In this document: in pieces, positions 60,769 through 64,000 of the stretch
Layout: each line of letters opens with the position of its first letter
How positions within the stretch are numbered: position 1 is the first letter of the stretch
Assembly: GCA_012103035.1 (NCBI GenBank)
Contig: JAAVLL010000005.1
Location: 1 to 64,000, forward strand
Source: Brucella oryzae
GTDB lineage: Bacteria; Pseudomonadota; Alphaproteobacteria; Rhizobiales; Rhizobiaceae
Length of the DNA: 64,000 bases
Direction: 5' to 3'
Program-made: the position numbers and the translations under genes
The notes under the pieces: model-generated
The model's database searches: none
The model's input: only the letters and a program-made list of their open reading frames with translations
Told to the model about the DNA's origin: nothing

Positions 60769-60885
60769 ATTGACCTCCGGGGTTGCTAGAAACTGGGACC
60801 TATTTTCTCCTACTTGATCCTGAAGTCAAGTACTGATATTTTGTTGGATGTGGGCTCGCATCAGGCGCGCTCCGGAAAGGCAATC
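60769..60885. promoter_or_regulatory. Divergent promoter region
   Basis: 117 bases between the minus-strand DUF2130 operon and the plus-strand YjzC-like gene. AT-rich, with a direct/inverted ACTTGA...TCAAGT pair (60811-60832) that could be an operator. Both transcripts should start here. Confidence 0.45.
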
Positions 60886-61074
60886 ATGACAAAGACTTTC
60901 AAGCCGGGGCATGCTGCCCCGCGTTCTGGACAATACGGGATTCTCGGGCCCCGTGGTGGAGACACCGGCAAAGAGCGCACCGTTACGCGCGGCGAGCCGA
61001 TGCCGCCGACGCCGAAGTCCGGCCAGACCTACAAGTTGGTCGATGCGACCCGGAACAAGAGCGGTCGCCCGTGA
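60886..61074 (+). CDS. YjzC-like small protein
   Basis: 62 residues from ATG 60886 (SD GGAAAGG): MTKTFKPGHAAPRSGQYGIL, GPRGGDTGKERTVTRGEPMP and PTPKSGQTYKLVDATRNKSG. The KFKPG..AP.SGQY...GPRGG...ER....G...PPTP..G..Y.L.D.T motif is the YjzC family. Function unknown. An upstream in-frame start at 60814 is less likely. Confidence 0.75.
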   Translation: MTKTFKPGHAAPRSGQYGILGPRGGDTGKERTVTRGEPMPPTPKSGQTYKLVDATRNKSGRP

Positions 61075-61082
61075 TCCGAAAA

Positions 61083-61110
61083 GAACGGCGACCTTCTTTG
61101 GTCGCCGTTC
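61083..61110 (-). terminator. Terminator between convergent genes
   Basis: Perfect 11-bp stem GAACGGCGACC / GGTCGCCGTTC with a 6-base loop. On the minus strand CTTTTC follows the stem, so it best serves the HEPN gene ending at 61109; it may also stop the YjzC-like transcript. Confidence 0.75.
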
Positions 61111-61758
61111 ATGCTGCCTTCGCCACGCGCGGGTCGAGGTCGAGACCGCAAACCCAGTTCGCCCATGATTTTGCGAAATGGAGGAAGGCTTCCTCAGTCG
61201 TCACCAGAACGCGATAGGTTTCAGCCTGCTCGCGTTGTTCAGGTGTTTCCTCGTAACGGGACAGGAAGGCCATATAGACCATCCGGTTTCCAGCAATCTC
61301 CTGACCGTTCTTGTCGAGATAGATGATATTGCCGTGCGCCAAGGCGTTGCGAAGCACGCGAAGAACCTCGCCGGCCTTGCGATTCTCGATGGTGTTCGCA
61401 TCATCGGAAAGTGGATGCCTTCCTTCCTGATCGTGCCAGCCATGCACTTCATCAACGGAATTGACGATGCGCGATTGCCGCCATGCTCCTACGTCCGGCG
61501 CAGACTGCCAGAACGGCGCCTCAAAGAATTTGGTTTTTCGAGCGTCTTGAGGCTTTTCACCAGATCGACGTCGCGCTCTCCATCAACCAGGACATGCGAT
61601 GCCCGCATACGTTCGTAGGGAATTGTAAGGATCGCCGCTGCCGCCAGCAGACCGAACGAGCCGAGCAAATCGTGCTTGCGCGCAGGTTCTTCCAGCAATT
61701 CGATCAATTGTAATGCGCGTTGCGGATATTCGATGGCAAATCTGTCCGGTACGCCCAT
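61109..61758 (-). CDS. HEPN protein, pEK499_p136 family
   Basis: About 216 residues; start MGVPDRFAIEYPQRALQLIE has the SD AGGAGGACAC directly before it. N-terminal helices LIELLEEPARKHDLLGSFGL; after a frame change near 61510, HPLSDDANTIENRKAGEVLR and the HEPN catalytic motif RNALAHGN (R-x4-H), then a C-terminal FAKSWANWVCGLDLDPRV. This family occurs on plasmids. HEPN proteins are often RNases in toxin or defence systems; no partner antitoxin is adjacent, only the YjzC-like gene and the DUF2130 operon. Confidence 0.75.
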
Positions 61759-62186
61759 GTGTCCTCCTAGCCAAATGGCTTGCGATCGTAGCCGCGGAAA
61801 TTCGCTAAAGCAGCCGTTCCGTTCCAGGGATCTGATGATCGCTTCTAGCGTCCTGCTCATTCCAGAAAGCGACAGGAACGGCGACATTCTCGGTTCTTGC
61901 GAGACGATCAGCAAGCAGCCGCAACCAATTGGCAAAATAGGGAGGGAAAGAAACCCTCCTCGCGGATCGGCCGCACCGCTGACGCCTGCGCTCAACCGCC
62001 TGGCTCGCGATCCCGGCCGCGTCGTCCTTCGCAGGGCTGATTAGCCCCGCTTGGCTTGCCGGGCAGGGATGCTCGACAGGCAGTTGCACCGGCCCGTCCG
62101 CTCCGCGGGCCGGGGATGTCTTCAGAAAAGAAGACGGAGAAGGACCCGCGATCGGCGGTGTCCGCAACCCGAAACGGAGCATCCCA
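61759..62186. other. Intergenic region ahead of the large ParB gene
   Basis: About 430 bases. GC-rich near 62070-62180 with a local palindrome GGCCCG.TCCGC..GCGGGCC; a purine run AGAAAAGAAGACGGAGAAGG precedes the ParB gene by 45 bases. Minus-strand open frames here look like shadows. Confidence 0.4.
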
Positions 62187-63906
62187 ATGGAACTGAAGTT
62201 TGTCGATCCGCGCGCGCTCAAGGAGAATCCCGACAAGGCGCGGCGCTCCAAATCGAGCCCGCAGGCGGACGCCCTGTTGCTGGCCACGATCAAGGTTGTC
62301 GGCATCGTGCAGCCGCCTGTCGTCGCCCCGAGACCGAAGGCGGCAACGGCTTTGTCATCGATGCCGGGCATCGTCGCGTGAAGCAGGCAATCGCGGCGGG
62401 CCTCGAGGAAATCGCCGTGCTGGTGATCGAGCGCGCGGAGGACGGTGGCGCCATGCGATCGCTGGCCGAGACGCTCGCCCATGAGCAGCTCAATCCCGTC
62501 GACCAGTGGCGGGCGATCGAGCGCCTGGTTGCGCTCAACTGGACCGAGGAGGCGATCGCCATCGCGCTGGCATTGCCGGTTCGCCAGATCAAGAAGCTGC
62601 GGCTTCTGGCGAACGTCCTGCCATCAATGCTCGATCAGATGGCCAAGGGCGACATGCCCGATGAGCGCCAGCTTCGCACCATCGCTTCCGCCGCACTCGA
62701 GGATCAGAAAGAGATCTGGAAGAAGCACAAGCCATCCAAGGCCGACCCGCAGGTCTCATGGTGGGCTGTCGCGCAGGGTCTGACCAAGACCCGCATGTTC
62801 GCAAAACATGCCAGTTTCGGGGATGATCTGGCACATGCCTACGGAATCGCCTGGGTCGAGGATCTGTTCGCCCCGGCAGACGAGGACAGCCGTTATACGA
62901 CCGACGTCGACGCCTATCTTGGCGCCCAGCAGGAATGGATGGCCAACAACCTTCCCAAGCGCGGCGTCATCGTCGACGCGGGCCAATGGGGCGACGCCAA
63001 GCTGCCACCGAAGGCCGAGCGAGTTTATGGCAAGGCCGGCAAGTCCGATCATACCGCGATGTATCTCGACCGCGAGGGCAAGGTGCAGACGGTCGCCTAT
63101 CGCATGCCCGAGGCAAAGAAGCCGAAGGGCAAGGGTGATGCAACCGACGCCGCAGGTACAGACACGGGGCTGGTCGCTCCCAAGGCCCGTCCGGACGTGA
63201 CGCGCAAGGGGATCGAGATGATCGGGGACTTCCGCACCGATGCGCTGCACGAGGCGCTCGCCCGCGCGCCAATCGAGGAGGACATGCTGATGGCGCTGCT
63301 CGTTCTCGCCTTCGCGGGCAGGAACGTCTCCGTCGATTCCGGTTCCTCGGGCACGGTCTACGGCCACGCGCGGCTGGAGCGTCATGCAGCCCTTCTTTTC
63401 GGGGAAGACGGCAGGCCCGTATACGATCGTGAGACGCTCAACCAGGTCGCGCGTAAGGTCCTGATCGACGTCCTCTCATGCCGGGAGAACAGGACCAACA
63501 GCGGCATCGTCGCTCGGGTCGCCGGCGATACCGTCGGCGCCGACGGCTTCCTGCCGAACATGGGCACGGACGAGTTCATGTCGTGCCTGTCGCGGCCGGC
63601 GCTGGAGGCGTCCTGCAAGGACACGCCAGTCCTGCCGCGTGCCCGCGTCAGGACACGCGCGCAGCCCTCGTCGAGCACTTCAAGGAAGGCCACTTCGTCC
63701 ATCCCTCGGCCCTGTTCGCGCCCGACGTCGCCGAGCTGACGAGCTGGACGGCCCGGTACGCCGCGCCGGACGAGGCTGACGACGACACCGCGCGGGAAGT
63801 CGATGAGCTCGACGGTGATCAGACCGGGGCGACGGCAAACGAGCATCCGGTCGATGACGGCCACACCGTCGAAGAAACTGAAGCCTGGCGCGTCGCCGCC
63901 GAATAG
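62187..63906 (+). CDS. Large ParB N-terminal-domain protein
   Basis: About 573 residues, frame changes near 62330 and 63645. MELKFVDPRALKENPDKARR and GIVQPPVVAPR open the ParB domain; GNGFVIDAGHRRVKQAIAAG is the phosphate-binding box (GHRR) and LAHEQLNPVDQWRAIERLVA the following helix; then HTH-like TEEAIAIALALPVRQIKKLR. A long C-terminal extension (EDLFAPADEDSRYTTDVDAY, GFLPNMGTDEFMSCLSRPAL, LVEHFKEGHFVHPSALFAPD) sets it apart from partition ParB. It is conserved on rhizobial plasmids next to the methylase/helicase gene; partition is not demonstrated. Ends in an acidic tail. Confidence 0.78.
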
Positions 63907-63934
63907 GCCGCCAATCCACTTCCTCCCACCCACC

Positions 63935-63971
63935 CCGCCGCCGGCAATCGCGCCGGCGGCGGTTCTGTTTT
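63935..63971 (+). terminator. Terminator after the large ParB gene
   Basis: Perfect 11-bp stem CCGCCGCCGGC / GCCGGCGGCGG with a 6-base loop, followed by TTCTGTTTT. Confidence 0.8.
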
Positions 63972-64000
63972 CATCAACAGCACCACTGGAGAAACAATAT

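Noticed and set aside
1..64000. CRISPR arrays, rRNA and tRNA genes
   Set aside because: Looked for regularly spaced direct repeats and for conserved RNA motifs; none seen.

Overview
The window reads as part of a large conjugative plasmid (or integrative element) of a Hyphomicrobiales (rhizobial/Brucella-group) alphaproteobacterium. The evidence is the set of gene families typical of such replicons (DUF1403 plus ScpB, DUF3991/TOPRIM, DUF1419, DUF3085, a very large methylase/helicase, ParB-like proteins), the Dot/Icm-type conjugation genes and the high-GC rhizobial coding style. No rRNA, tRNA, CRISPR array or repABC origin was seen. A caution applies throughout: most genes are broken by one or more single-base frameshifts, often at homopolymers and in genes that otherwise look fully conserved. 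This looks more like uncorrected sequencing error than decay, so coordinates are given for the restored genes and the frame changes are noted.

Layout. 1-3.8 kb: a type IVB (IncI/Dot-Icm-like) conjugation cluster (DsbC/G-like, DotI, DotH, DotG, IcmT) closed by a strong terminator. 4-5.9 kb: a ParA-type partition pair and small membrane proteins. 6-7.7 kb: an IS66-like transposase. 8-11.2 kb: an orphan adenine methyltransferase and small hypothetical genes. 11.2-14 kb: two toxin-antitoxin modules, a HigBA-like pair and a VbhA/VbhT-like pair whose toxin is a complete FIC-OB-BID protein, i.e. the architecture of Bartonella translocated effectors. 14-16.5 kb: envelope genes (lipoprotein, exported protein, M41-like membrane peptidase, L,D-transpeptidase). 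16.7-19.4 kb: an IS6 element followed by DUF1403 and ScpB.

19.4-46 kb is a catabolic island littered with mobile remnants: two 190-bp MITE-like elements, IS5, IS66 and IS110 tails, and truncated genes. It carries a GntR regulator, a glycolate/glyoxylate block (glcD fragment, malate synthase G, GlcG), a CaiB/BaiF CoA-transferase, a sugar-type ABC importer, a GMC oxidoreductase, glutathione reductase, an alkyl-DHAP-synthase-like FAD oxidase, a glutathione transferase, an acyl-CoA ligase, an aldehyde dehydrogenase, an iron alcohol dehydrogenase and a thioesterase. A shared tandem-palindrome operator lies upstream of the regulator and of the transport/oxidation operons, which argues that they form one regulon. 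46.7-48.4 kb holds panB-panC (pantothenate synthesis).

48.4-64 kb is conserved plasmid backbone and defence-like cargo: SRAP, DUF3991/TOPRIM, DUF1419, DUF3085, a DarB-like methylase/helicase of about 1700 residues, a minus-strand operon of a zinc-hook/coiled-coil DUF2130 nuclease-like protein with a ParB-like protein and a third unknown protein, a HEPN protein, and a large ParB-domain protein ending at a strong terminator.
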